A DNA stretch of 15,046 nucleotides from JAHFLV01 sp964367845 (GCA_964367845.1 CAYIYW010000013.1:1-15046), one strand, 5' to 3'; numbered from the stretch's first letter, positions 1-6,815 are shown. The notes: a model not told the origin generated them from the sequence alone. Numbers and translations are program-made.

Positions 1-62
1 AGATTCGAACTCCTGACCTCCTCATTGCAAATGAGGCGCTCTACCAACTAAGCTAAGGGCCC
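1..62 (-). tRNA. tRNA-Ala (anticodon TGC), 3' end cut by window
   Basis: Read on the minus strand, the sequence starts GGGCCCT, has a D arm (GCTT..GAGC), an anticodon stem CCTCA/TGAGG enclosing TTTGCAA (anticodon TGC, Ala), and the T-loop TTCGAAT. The window begins before the 3' half of the T stem and the acceptor 3' strand, so about the last 12-14 nt are missing. It has its own promoter at 73-101 and is divergent from the dsbA-like gene. Confidence 0.93.
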
Positions 63-72
63 GTTGCGAGAT

Positions 73-101
73 AGTATATTGGAAAAACGTTTCGCCCGCA
101 A
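73..101 (-). promoter_or_regulatory. Promoter of tRNA-Ala
   Basis: On the minus strand TTGCGG (101-96) and TATACT (78-73) are separated by 17 bp. Transcription would begin near 66, leaving a leader of about 4 nt before the tRNA. The -35 lies within GCCCGCAA, a word that recurs in the inverted repeat at 6707-6765, also at a -35 position. Confidence 0.7.
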
Positions 102-111
102 TCCAAAAAAG

Positions 112-120
112 TGATATGCT
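112..120 (+). promoter_or_regulatory. Extended -10 element of the dsbA-VKOR unit
   Basis: TGATATGCT fits TGnTATAAT and ends 6 nt before the ATG at 127. No good -35 or Shine-Dalgarno is seen. Transcription from this element would start at or next to the A of the ATG, giving a leaderless message. The promoter overlaps the divergent tRNA promoter region. Confidence 0.5.
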
Positions 121-126
121 TTGTTC

Positions 127-804
127 ATGAATAATAACGAGTCGTACAAACAAATAGTGTTTTGGGCAGCGATTATTATCGGCATCGGTTTAGTCGTGGC
201 CGGTATGATTTGGTTGGTGTCCTTGCAGGCAAACAAACCGACTGACGGCAGTGTAACAATAGAGAATACAATCGCCCCAGATGATTGGGTAAAAGGAAAC
301 AGGAACGCCGAGGTTATCCTTATTGAATACAGCGACTTTCAATGCCCGGCTTGCGCCTATTATTCCCCGCTCGTAAATACTCTATCGGATGAGTTCGGCG
401 ACCGTTTGGCTTTTGTGTATAGACACTTCCCTCTTCCCAAACATCAGAATTCAAAACCGATGGTCTACGCCGCCGAAGCCGCTGGAATGCAAGAAAAATT
501 TTGGGAAATGCACGGTCTGATTTTTGATGGCCAAACAAAATGGGCCGACGAGAAAGATGTTAAAAATATCATTGTGGGATACGCGGAATCGTTGGGTCTC
601 AATGTTGAACAATTCGTCAAGGATTTGGACTCGGTTGAATTAAAAAAAAGAATGGACGAGACCTTCCAAAAAAACGACCGGATTGGCATAACCTACACCC
701 CGACTTTCTTTTTGAACGGTAAACGAATCTCCAACCCAAAGAGTTACGCCGAGTTTAAGGACATTATCGCCAAAGCCATAAATGAAAACCCCGAAAAACC
801 TTAA
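127..804 (+). CDS. Membrane-anchored DsbA-like thiol-disulfide oxidoreductase
   Basis: This 225-residue protein has an uncleaved-looking N-terminal membrane segment (about 10-33) and an extracytoplasmic thioredoxin-fold domain of the DsbA/Thioredoxin_4 type. The active site is C73-P-A-C76 within EYSDFQCPAC, and the cis-proline loop is YTP192TFFLNG. The helical insertion expected for DsbA lies between them. It should oxidise cysteine pairs in exported proteins and be reoxidised by the VKOR encoded next, with which it overlaps by 23 bp. I start at ATG 127; an in-frame TTG at 121 is only 6 bp upstream and lies against the -10 element. A role in disulfide isomerisation instead of oxidation cannot be excluded. 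Family assignment is secure, direction of electron flow is inferred from the neighbour. Confidence 0.92.
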   Translation: MNNNESYKQIVFWAAIIIGIGLVVAGMIWLVSLQANKPTDGSVTIENTIAPDDWVKGNRNAEVILIEYSDFQCPACAYYSPLVNTLSDEFGDRLAFVYRHFPLPKHQNSKPMVYAAEAAGMQEKFWEMHGLIFDGQTKWADEKDVKNIIVGYAESLGLNVEQFVKDLDSVELKKRMDETFQKNDRIGITYTPTFFLNGKRISNPKSYAEFKDIIAKAINENPEKP

Positions 805-1258
805 AACCCTTGCAATCATTTTCTTGGCATTGGCGTTTGTCGGTTTTTTGGACGCCACATATTTAACTACCCAACATTATTTGGGCGCAATTCCGCCTTG
901 CGTGCTCACCGAGGGCTGTTCTGCGGTTCTGACCAGCGAATGGAGCAAGGTTTTTGGTTTGCCTGTGGCGCTTTTGGGGGCGGTCTACTACTTGGTCTTG
1001 TTGATTTTGGTTGTCGCTTATCTAAAAACCGGCCGCGAAAAATTTTTGCTCACGGCGTCCTTCATGACCGCCCTGGGAATTATCTCTTCAATTTGGCTGG
1101 TCGTCTTGCAGTTTTTTATAATCAAGGAAATCTGCTTTTACTGCATGATTTCGGCTACGACATCTACGGCCCTTTTTGTTGTCGGATTGTTTATTCTTGT
1201 TAAAAGCAGGCGCGAAAACCAAACGCCCAAGTCATTTAATCCTTCTCAAGTCACTTAA
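782..1258 (+). CDS. Vitamin K epoxide reductase (VKOR) family protein
   Basis: This 158-residue membrane protein has four predicted helices (about 8-26, 60-80, 88-112, 122-142). It carries both VKOR redox pairs: loop cysteines C40 and C46 (PPC-VLTEG-C, followed by a serine) and the membrane C118-F-Y-C121. Bacterial VKOR homologues reoxidise DsbA-like proteins and pass electrons to quinone, replacing DsbB. The 23-bp overlap with the upstream dsbA-like gene supports translational coupling and a joint function. The usual fused thioredoxin domain is absent, consistent with a separate DsbA partner. Its stop codon overlaps that of the convergent ddl gene by 4 bp (TTAA), so there is no room for a terminator between them. 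Confidence 0.93.
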   Translation: MKTPKNLKTLAIIFLALAFVGFLDATYLTTQHYLGAIPPCVLTEGCSAVLTSEWSKVFGLPVALLGAVYYLVLLILVVAYLKTGREKFLLTASFMTALGIISSIWLVVLQFFIIKEICFYCMISATTSTALFVVGLFILVKSRRENQTPKSFNPSQVT

Positions 1259-1265
1259 TTTTTCT
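1228..1265. repeat. Imperfect 19-bp tandem duplication over convergent stop codons
   Basis: CAAGTCATTTAATCCTTCT (1228-1246) is followed directly by CAAGTCACTTAATTTTTCT (1247-1265), matching at 16 of 19 positions. The second copy contains the overlapping stop codons of the VKOR gene and ddl. It has probably extended one or both C-termini by a few residues. Confidence 0.75.
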
Positions 1266-2289
1266 CAACCGCAAGAGTAATTATGTGGTCAAGGAATTCA
1301 CCGAGCGAGAAACCTGCGACTGAAAGAGCTCGGGGAAAAAGCGACATCGGCGTCAAGCCCGGCAAAGTATTCACTTCCAGAATATAAACTCCAAGCCGGT
1401 TCAGGATAAAATCAGAACGGGAATAATGGCGCAAACCAAGGGCTTTGTGAGCGTTTACAGCCGACTGTTGAATCAGCCGGGTTTCATCTACGGTAAAATT
1501 ACCCGGACAGATTAATTCATGGAGGTCGTCGCGATATTTTGACTCATACGACCAAATGCGATTCCTATTGTTTTCAACGGAATTTTCAGCGTCGGGTAAT
1601 GGGTCGCAGGAGAGAACGCGGATTTCAATCGGGTGAAGGGCGTAGACCTCTTGACCAGACGAACCCTCAACAACCCCGCAAGTCGCCTCACGACCCCTCA
1701 GGTATTCTTCAACCATCACCGAATCAGAATGTTCAAATGCCCGCTCCATCGCCTCTTCAAATTCCGCGTGATTATTTACGACGCTGACGCCGAGAGATGA
1801 CCCGGATGACGCCGGTTTTACGAGTCGCAGATGCGGATAGTCAGTCATTATTTTTCGCAAAATTTCCGGTGAATAATTATCTTTTTTTATGACAGTATGC
1901 TCCGGCGTCAGAAGCCCGCGCATTTTGAAAAACTTTTTGGCCAGCGGTTTATTCATGCCGAGAGCCGAGCCGAGCGGGCGCGAGCCGGTATACGGCACAT
2001 TGTGCGATTCCAGAAGTTGCTGGACTCGGCCGTCCTCCCCGTACGCGCCGTGAAGAGCGTTCACGATGACATCAACATACGGAAGAACCCTTTCGGCCGG
2101 ACGGGAAACACCGCCGACATGCCAAACCCCGTTTCGGTCAACAAAAATATCCTGAATTTCGTAATCAGACCTCCCTTGGAGGGCATCAATTATATTTTTC
2201 CCGGTTTTAAGAGAAATTTCATATTCGCCGGACGGTCCGCCACGCAGGACCCCGACCCGAAGTTTTTTTGATTGTGCGTGGTCGGACAT
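1255..2289 (-). CDS. ddl: D-alanine--D-alanine ligase
   Basis: This 344-residue ATP-grasp ligase makes D-Ala-D-Ala for the peptidoglycan stem peptide in the cytoplasm. Signatures in order are: GGPSGEYEIS (18-26, with the conserved Glu), ALHGAYGEDG..Q (79-90), YTGS (100-103), the ATP-binding K-PASSGSSLGV (158-168), VEEYLRGRE (193-201), SRSDF (290-294, Arg291 and Asp293), and the metal-binding LEVNTLPGLTPMSLFP (304-319, Glu305 and Asn307). Length and all active-site residues are normal. No Shine-Dalgarno precedes ATG 2289; a weak CATAAA lies 5 nt upstream, so the message may be leaderless. The gene stands alone and not in a mur cluster. It implies the cell builds a conventional wall. Confidence 0.96.
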   Translation of the reverse strand: MSDHAQSKKLRVGVLRGGPSGEYEISLKTGKNIIDALQGRSDYEIQDIFVDRNGVWHVGGVSRPAERVLPYVDVIVNALHGAYGEDGRVQQLLESHNVPYTGSRPLGSALGMNKPLAKKFFKMRGLLTPEHTVIKKDNYSPEILRKIMTDYPHLRLVKPASSGSSLGVSVVNNHAEFEEAMERAFEHSDSVMVEEYLRGREATCGVVEGSSGQEVYALHPIEIRVLSCDPLPDAENSVENNRNRIWSYESKYRDDLHELICPGNFTVDETRLIQQSAVNAHKALGLRHYSRSDFILNRLGVYILEVNTLPGLTPMSLFPRALSVAGFSLGEFLDHIITLAVEKN

Positions 2290-2300
2290 ATTTCTTTATG

Positions 2301-2329
2301 TGGACAAATTAAGCAATGTTTACTACAAT
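2301..2329 (+). promoter_or_regulatory. Sigma70-type promoter of candidate small RNA
   Basis: TGGACA (2301-2306) and TACAAT (2324-2329) each match consensus at 5 of 6 positions and are separated by exactly 17 bp. Transcription would start near 2336. No open reading frame with a plausible start follows. The promoter faces away from ddl and overlaps the short ddl upstream region. Confidence 0.72.
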
Positions 2330-2335
2330 TCGTCG

Positions 2336-2450
2336 CGGTCATGGTGGAGACCTCTTACCCAAAGAGCGTATCAACCCAACACTGTGACCGCACCTCCCTT
2401 TGTGTTCCTGGGAGTGTGGAGCCGGGCGTGTGTGTACGCCCGGCTTTTTT
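2336..2450 (+). ncRNA. Candidate structured small RNA of unknown class (about 115 nt)
   Basis: The unit has a near-consensus promoter, no credible coding frame, and an intrinsic terminator. It would fold into a closing helix GCGGTCA (2335-2341) with TGACCGC (2385-2391); an internal hairpin CTCTT (2352-2356)/AAGAG (2362-2366); a second hairpin CACCTCCC (2391-2398)/GGGAG-t-GTG (2410-2418) with an 11-nt loop; then the terminator stem. I looked for the SRP RNA apical motif, 5S rRNA, tmRNA and RNase P signatures and found none. The only alternative is untranslated spacer between ddl and the response regulator, but a promoter and a terminator in register argue against that. Function is unknown. Confidence 0.6.
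2421..2450 (+). terminator. Strong intrinsic terminator of the small RNA
   Basis: A perfect 9-bp stem GCCGGGCGT/ACGCCCGGC with loop GTGTGT is followed by six T. The T-run lies only on the plus strand, and no plus-strand protein gene lies upstream, so it is best explained as the end of the small RNA. On the minus strand it follows the response-regulator stop but lacks a T-tract. Confidence 0.88.
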
Positions 2451-2455
2451 CTGCC

Positions 2456-3235
2456 TTATTTTTTCGCCTCGGCCAGGATGACCTGCAATTCCCGCACAAG
2501 GTCGTCAAGAACAATGTTGGCCTTAATTAAGAACCGTCTTGCCCCAAGTTTGGCCGCCCGCTCCGTCTCGTTGTTTTGGGAAAAATTTGAAAGAATGACA
2601 ACAGGAATATTTTTCGTCCGTTCGTTTGCCTTAATTTTTTCTAAAACATCAAAACCACTGATGCCCGGCAGAAGTATGTCAAGAATGATTATGTCCGGAA
2701 TTTCTTTCTCCAAAACTCCCAGAGCGTCCTCGCCGGTTCGGGCAAACATCAGTCGGCAACCCTGATTGCCGAGTTTTCTGGAAATCAGGTCGCTCAAAAA
2801 CTGGTCGTCCTCTACCCACATAACTTTTTTGCCAGTCAAAGCGTTTGTTGAATCGTTGCTCTGTTTCGGCTTGTTCAGTTGATTTTTAATCTTCAGAATA
2901 AAATCGTCCAAATTCAGCTGGGCCTTGACTAAATAATCCTTCACTCCGAGGTTCAGAGCGCTTTTAATCTCCGAGAGGTCGCCGGAACGGGAAATAATTA
3001 TAGTTGGAATTTCCTTCAGACCTTTATCGTCTTGTTTACCTTTCAAAATCGCAAACGGGTCGGCGCCGGTTAACTCCATATCAAGGATAATCAAATCAGG
3101 TTTTGCCAGATGAACCTGTTCAAGAGCGACCACGCCACTGCGCACTATAATAACCTCATAACTCTCGTCTTTGAGCTTTTGCTCAATAATGTTCCCGAAG
3201 AACGCGTCTTGTTCAATAATTAGAATTTTTTTCAT
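2456..3235 (-). CDS. Response regulator with two tandem receiver domains, no output domain
   Basis: The protein is 259 residues. Receiver 1 (about 3-120) has phospho-acceptor D52 (IILDM) and K104 (DYLVK); its acidic pocket reads EQD (8-10), not the usual adjacent pair. Receiver 2 (about 136-258) has E142-D143-D144, D186 (IILDILLPG), S216 and K238 (RFLIK). A polar linker (121-135) joins them and there is no DNA-binding or enzymatic domain, so it should act by protein contact or phosphate relay. The membrane kinase gene lies immediately upstream (stop to start 19 nt), making it the probable partner. A TGCTATAAT element lies 6 nt before the ATG, so the gene can also be expressed alone from a leaderless message. 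Confidence 0.92.
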   Translation of the reverse strand: MKKILIIEQDAFFGNIIEQKLKDESYEVIIVRSGVVALEQVHLAKPDLIILDMELTGADPFAILKGKQDDKGLKEIPTIIISRSGDLSEIKSALNLGVKDYLVKAQLNLDDFILKIKNQLNKPKQSNDSTNALTGKKVMWVEDDQFLSDLISRKLGNQGCRLMFARTGEDALGVLEKEIPDIIILDILLPGISGFDVLEKIKANERTKNIPVVILSNFSQNNETERAAKLGARRFLIKANIVLDDLVRELQVILAEAKK

Positions 3236-3241
3236 AATGAA

Positions 3242-3250
3242 ATTATAGCA
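3242..3250 (-). promoter_or_regulatory. Extended -10 element of the response regulator gene
   Basis: TGCTATAAT on the minus strand is a perfect TGnTATAAT and ends 6 nt before the ATG at 3235. It fills the 19-nt gap after the kinase gene. There is no Shine-Dalgarno, and the expected start of transcription coincides with the start codon. Confidence 0.65.
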
Positions 3251-3254
3251 CCAT

Positions 3255-4691
3255 TTAATGTCGCAAGGGCAAGGTTATGCGGAAGGTCGTGCCCTTGCCT
3301 TCCGCACTGTCAAAAGTCATGTCCCCGCCGTGTCTCGTAATAATGGTTTTAACGATAAAAAGACCCAAACCGGAGCCCTCTGGGTCAAGCGCTTTGGCGT
3401 TTTCGGCCCTGAAAAATCGACTAAAAATGTTGGATTGTTGGTCGCTGGGAATACCAATGCCACTGTCAGCTACCGTGATATCCATTTTATCGTTAGTGAC
3501 GACATGAAAATCAATCGTGATAGTTCCGCCCGCCCGGGTGTATTTCAGAGAATTTTCAATAAGATTCTGAAAGACGGCGCGCATTTTTTGAGGGTCAACG
3601 GAAATTTTCGGTAAATTTTGGTCTTTGTTCACTACCAGTTTAATATCCCTCCTCCGCGCCTCGCCGTCCACTTCCTCAATAATGTTGTCAACAAGGTCGG
3701 CAATGTCTATGTCAAGAAATGAAAAACCGAGAGCGCCGGATTCAATCCGGTCAATTCCAAGCATGTCCTGAATCAGGTTGATGATTCGCTCGTTATATTC
3801 ATAGGCCTTCATGAGCAGTGCCCGCTGTTCGGTTGTCAATGTTCCGGCATCGTTGCTCTTCAACAACGCATCTAAGGTCCATTTGATAGCCGAAAGCGGA
3901 GTGCGCAATTGATGAGAAACGGTTGAAACAAATTCGGATTTATCCTTATTGAGTTGCGAAAAGCGTTCGTTCTGCTGGGTCAGGTCAAGGTCTTTTCGGA
4001 CCAGTTGGCGGGCATAGCTGTTATAGGCCTCGTTCAGAAGGCGGAGCCGTTCGGCCTGAAGCTGGGCTCGACGACGGCTCTCGGACAACTGCCCCTCCCG
4101 ATTTTTAATAACCGATGAAAGATAGCCAGCGAGAGCGCCGACAATGAAATATATAGATGTCGTTGTAATGGTCGCGGTCAGGGCCAGAAAGAATTGGTCC
4201 TGTGTGAGAATGCCTGTGCCAGGATAACCCGGAACATTTTCAAGAATATTATAGTATTCCAGAACGACAATGCTGTTGATGAAAATGCCGGAAACAAAAG
4301 CAATGATGAGAGAGCCGATAACATCAAAGAGAATTATTGAGGAAACAATCGGAATGAAGAAGAAAATCGGCGCGACACTTTCGGCCCCGCCGGACAGATG
4401 CAAAATTATCACAAAAAAAATCAGCTCGGCGCAAATTTGGCTCGTCGCCAACAGATTCAGGTATTGGCTTTTACCGTGAGATTCAATGTATCTGACCAGC
4501 TTATAGAAAACCACGTTCATCAGGATAAATGAGAAGAACATGAAAATCATTGTCGGCACCGGGAAGAAGTTTTTGCCGAGCGGGTCAAGTTTTGAAAGCA
4601 GACCCATTACAAAAAGAGTCGGCGCATAGAACCAGCGCGCTTTTATCATCCAACGATTGGCCTCAAATTTATTCTGGTGAACTAATCTCAC
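3255..4691 (-). CDS. Membrane sensor histidine kinase
   Basis: This 478-residue protein has an N-terminal sensor of about six hydrophobic segments (between 17 and 192), a coiled-coil linker (about 200-250), a HisKA dimerisation domain with phospho-acceptor H260 (STVSHQLRTPLSAIKW), and a HATPase_c domain. The latter has the N box (NLIENSLKYT, N380), G1 box (ADSGIGIP, D409), F box (FSRFFRAE) and G2 box (GSGLGL, 439-444). All catalytic boxes are intact. The sensor is integral to the membrane with no large extracytoplasmic domain, suggesting detection of a membrane or intramembrane cue; the ligand is unknown. The start is GTG 4691; there is no Shine-Dalgarno and a TGTTATAAT lies 14 nt upstream. 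It is followed directly by the twin-receiver protein. Confidence 0.94.
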   Translation of the reverse strand: MRLVHQNKFEANRWMIKARWFYAPTLFVMGLLSKLDPLGKNFFPVPTMIFMFFSFILMNVVFYKLVRYIESHGKSQYLNLLATSQICAELIFFVIILHLSGGAESVAPIFFFIPIVSSIILFDVIGSLIIAFVSGIFINSIVVLEYYNILENVPGYPGTGILTQDQFFLALTATITTTSIYFIVGALAGYLSSVIKNREGQLSESRRRAQLQAERLRLLNEAYNSYARQLVRKDLDLTQQNERFSQLNKDKSEFVSTVSHQLRTPLSAIKWTLDALLKSNDAGTLTTEQRALLMKAYEYNERIINLIQDMLGIDRIESGALGFSFLDIDIADLVDNIIEEVDGEARRRDIKLVVNKDQNLPKISVDPQKMRAVFQNLIENSLKYTRAGGTITIDFHVVTNDKMDITVADSGIGIPSDQQSNIFSRFFRAENAKALDPEGSGLGLFIVKTIITRHGGDMTFDSAEGKGTTFRITLPLRH

Positions 4692-4705
4692 GAAGTTATT
4701 TGTGG

Positions 4706-4714
4706 ATTATAACA
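4706..4714 (-). promoter_or_regulatory. Extended -10 element of the histidine kinase gene
   Basis: TGTTATAAT on the minus strand is a perfect extended -10, 14 nt before GTG 4691, predicting a leader of only about 7 nt without a ribosome binding site. No convincing -35 is visible. Upstream, GAGAAC and GTTCTC form a 6-bp inverted repeat (about 4724-4746) whose role is unclear. Confidence 0.6.
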
Positions 4715-4780
4715 TGCGGAGGAGAACCCAGACTAAACCCGTTCTCAATTTTTCTGTGAATAGCAACTCTTTTTCTCATG

Positions 4781-6043
4781 CTACTTTTCATTACGGTATC
4801 CATCCAAAAACTCTTTCTTGAACTCATGAAAATTTTGATTATGTATTGCGTCTCTCATTTCATTTACCAAATGGACAATAAAATAAAGATTATGGATAGA
4901 AGTCAAAGTGGCGGCAAGCATCTCGCCGGCTCGGAACAGATGCGAGAGATAGGCCTTCGTATAATTCTGGCAGGTATAACACTCACAATCCGAATTCGGC
5001 CGGCTGAAATCGCGCGTGAATTGAGCGTTTGTGAGATTGATTTTGCCGTTGGGTGTATAAAGTCCGCCATTTCTGGCAATCCGAGTCGGCGCTACACAAT
5101 CAAAAAGGTCAACTCCATTCTCAACTCCCATAAATAAATCCTCCGGCTCGCCGATTCCCAGAAGGTGACGAGGTTTCTCCTTGGATAAAATTTCATTCAC
5201 CCACCGCACAGCCGTGGTCATGTCTTCCTTGGCAAAGGAACCGCCGATGCCATAACCGTCAAAATCCATCCCACCGATGATTTCGGCGCTTTCTTTGCGT
5301 AGAATTTCGGAACGACCGCCTTGGACAATGCCGAATAGCGCAGGTGGCTCTTGGTGGTCGCGAATTTCGGCCAATTTTTTATGATGTCCAAGCGACCGTT
5401 TGGCCCAGCGATGAGTCCGGTCAAGCGCCTCGCGCTGGTAGTGATTGGATTCGTGTGGCGATGTGCACTCGTCAAAAGCAAAGATAATGTCCGCGCCGAG
5501 GTTATGCTGAATCTCAATGGATTTCTCAGGAGTAAAATAGTGTGCGCTTCCGTCAAGATGGGAACGAAATGTTACGCCATTCGGGTCAATGGACGCAATT
5601 TTGGGGGTCTCGTCTCTTCCCCGTCGGTCAAGTTCCTGCCCGTCTGACAGCAAAAGTTCTTCGTCCTGTTCACTGTCTCCTTTGCTAGAGTTTTTTGTAA
5701 TCTTACTAATTCCCTTTCCATAAGCCGCGCCGAGCGAGAAAACCTGAAAACCTCCGGAGTCGGTCATGGCTGGTCCGCTCCAGTTCATAAATTTATGCAG
5801 ACCGCCGGCGTCGCGGACAAGTTCGTCTCCGGGCCGTAAATATAAATGGTATGTGTTTGCTAAGACCGCTTGAGCGCCGAGATTCTTAACCTGTTCCGGA
5901 GTCAGCGCCTTAATGGTGGCCTTTGTCGCCACAGGCACAAAAGCCGGCGTCTCTATAACGCCGTGCGAGGTCTCAAGCCGACCAGAGCGGACGAGACGCC
6001 CTTTTATGGTCGCATCAATTTTGAAATTTATTGGCGAGGACAC
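4781..6043 (-). CDS. tgt: tRNA-guanine transglycosylase
   Basis: This 420-residue enzyme exchanges the wobble guanine of GUN-anticodon tRNAs for preQ1 in queuosine synthesis. Visible signatures are MTDSGGFQVFSLG (93-105, acid/base D95), GIVQGG (238-243), GYGIGG (263-268), LLGIGEPEDL (294-303), the nucleophile D315 in DLFDCVAPTRIARNG, and the zinc site C353, C355, C358 and H384. Between SLG and GVTFRSHLDGS there is an insertion of about 49 residues (106-154), rich in Ser, Asp and Glu, absent from the usual bacterial enzyme of about 370-380 residues. The start GTG 6043 fits the family N-terminus. No queuosine synthesis genes lie nearby, so preQ1 or queuine may come from elsewhere. Confidence 0.96.
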   Translation of the reverse strand: MSSPINFKIDATIKGRLVRSGRLETSHGVIETPAFVPVATKATIKALTPEQVKNLGAQAVLANTYHLYLRPGDELVRDAGGLHKFMNWSGPAMTDSGGFQVFSLGAAYGKGISKITKNSSKGDSEQDEELLLSDGQELDRRGRDETPKIASIDPNGVTFRSHLDGSAHYFTPEKSIEIQHNLGADIIFAFDECTSPHESNHYQREALDRTHRWAKRSLGHHKKLAEIRDHQEPPALFGIVQGGRSEILRKESAEIIGGMDFDGYGIGGSFAKEDMTTAVRWVNEILSKEKPRHLLGIGEPEDLFMGVENGVDLFDCVAPTRIARNGGLYTPNGKINLTNAQFTRDFSRPNSDCECYTCQNYTKAYLSHLFRAGEMLAATLTSIHNLYFIVHLVNEMRDAIHNQNFHEFKKEFLDGYRNEK

Positions 6044-6094
6044 CGGTCAATGATGGTATGAATATTAGAGCCGTGCGTGCGAGCGAGCGTACGT

Positions 6095-6108
6095 TACTTC
6101 CTACTTCC
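6095..6108. repeat. 7-bp tandem duplication at the FKBP gene stop
   Basis: TACTTCC occurs twice in tandem (6095-6101, 6102-6108), running into the TAG stop codon of the minus-strand PPIase gene (6108-6110). A 4-bp pattern (GTGC GTGC GAGC GAGC, about 6073-6089) lies beside it. The 64-bp spacer to tgt contains no evident promoter. Confidence 0.6.
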
Positions 6109-6638
6109 TACCTCACTCCCAGAAGTTCCACCTCAAAAATAAGGATGGAATTGGGCGGAATGAGATTTGGAACGCCAGCAGGGCCATAACCAAAAGCCGG
6201 CGGAACTATCAATCGTCTTTTGCCACCGACTTTCATGCCATCAAACCCTTTATCCCAGCCGGCGATCACCTGACCAGCGCCGAGTGTGAACTCAAACGGC
6301 GTTCCTCGTTTGTAGGAGCTGTCAAAAACGCGACCGTCCGTGAAAGCGCCGGAATAATTAACGGTTACGATTTTGCCCGCCATTGCTTCTAATCCGGCGC
6401 CGACAGTTATGTCCTGAATCTCAAAACCGGACACTGATGAAGAAAAAGAATTGCTTGGTGTTGAATCCATGGTGTTTATTTCGTTTGATGTTGAGTCGAT
6501 TATTTGCTCGGTGTTTAATTTGGCCCTATTCCCGCTGTTAAAAAAGGAAACAAAATCGCGGCCGGTAGTGAAAAAAACAATGACAATGACGAGTGAAACA
6601 AATACTGCTATCCATTGATTTCGGTTTAATTTTTTCAT
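6108..6638 (-). CDS. Membrane-anchored FKBP-type peptidyl-prolyl isomerase
   Basis: The 176-residue protein starts at ATG 6638 with MKKLNRNQW, a single membrane segment (about 9-24) and a Ser/Thr/Asn-rich linker (about 35-70). A single FKBP domain fills 75-176. Binding-pocket residues are present: Y95 (VNYSG), F105-D106 (RVFDSS), the conserved GQVIAGWDKGFDGMKVGGKRRLIVP block with W128, and Y151 (AFGYGPAG). It should isomerise prolyl bonds or chaperone exported proteins on the outer face of the membrane, which suits a cell that also makes disulfides there. In-frame upstream GTG and TTG codons exist, but the signal-anchor composition favours ATG 6638. The predicted promoter at 6687-6714 gives a leader of about 42 nt; a TATAAA closer in may serve as well. 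Confidence 0.93.
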   Translation of the reverse strand: MKKLNRNQWIAVFVSLVIVIVFFTTGRDFVSFFNSGNRAKLNTEQIIDSTSNEINTMDSTPSNSFSSSVSGFEIQDITVGAGLEAMAGKIVTVNYSGAFTDGRVFDSSYKRGTPFEFTLGAGQVIAGWDKGFDGMKVGGKRRLIVPPAFGYGPAGVPNLIPPNSILIFEVELLGVR

Positions 6639-6686
6639 ATTTATGCCCAATATATTTATAACGCCATTATTTATAGTACACCACAC

Positions 6687-6714
6687 AGTATACCTCGCTA
6701 AAATTTGCCCGCAA
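6687..6714 (-). promoter_or_regulatory. Promoter of the FKBP gene, -35 inside an inverted repeat
   Basis: On the minus strand TTGCGG (6714-6709) and TATACT (6692-6687) are separated by 16 bp. Both hexamers are the same as in the tRNA-Ala promoter. The -35 is part of the left arm of the 18-bp inverted repeat, so cruciform formation or a protein bound there would affect initiation. Confidence 0.55.
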
Positions 6715-6765
6715 TATGCTTTTTGAAGCAGTTGCGTTTTCTGCGGAAAAAAGCATATTGCGGGC
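6707..6765. repeat. 18-bp perfect inverted repeat between divergent genes
   Basis: GCCCGCAATATGCTTTTT (6707-6724) and its exact complement AAAAAGCATATTGCGGGC (6748-6765) flank a 23-nt centre that holds a smaller GCAG/CTGC stem (6728-6731, 6741-6744). It lies between the leftward FKBP gene and the rightward LOG gene. There is no T-tract after either arm, so it is not a standard terminator. Candidates are a dimeric regulator site, a cruciform, or remnant ends of a small element. Confidence 0.85.
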
Positions 6766-6779
6766 TATTCGGAGAAAAC

Positions 6780-6808
6780 TTGCGATTCTCGCGCCCAGCC
6801 CGTAGAAT
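6780..6808 (+). promoter_or_regulatory. Promoter of the LOG-family gene, leaderless
   Basis: TTGCGA (6780-6785) and TAGAAT (6803-6808) are spaced 17 bp apart. Seven nucleotides separate the -10 from ATG 6816, so transcription should begin at the start codon. This decides the start against a longer in-frame extension to 6705 that would run through the inverted repeat. Confidence 0.65.
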
Positions 6809-6815
6809 TATCCTC

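Noticed and set aside
2336..2450. SRP RNA, 5S rRNA or tmRNA as identity of the small RNA
   Set aside because: The size of about 115 nt invited this, but the SRP apical GGAAG..AGCA loop, the 5S conserved loops and any tmRNA tag or tRNA-like end are absent.
4718..4724. GGAGGAG on the plus strand resembling a strong ribosome binding site
   Set aside because: No credible plus-strand gene starts downstream. The region is the upstream spacer of the minus-strand histidine kinase.
4778..5137. Plus-strand open frame of 119 codons antisense to tgt
   Set aside because: It lies wholly within a clear tgt gene in another frame, has no plausible start signals, and shows no protein family features.
6758..6786. 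Right arm of the inverted repeat as a rightward promoter for the LOG gene
   Set aside because: TTGCGG is present, but at 16-18 bp spacing there is no acceptable -10. TTGCGA/TAGAAT at 6780-6808 is a better promoter.
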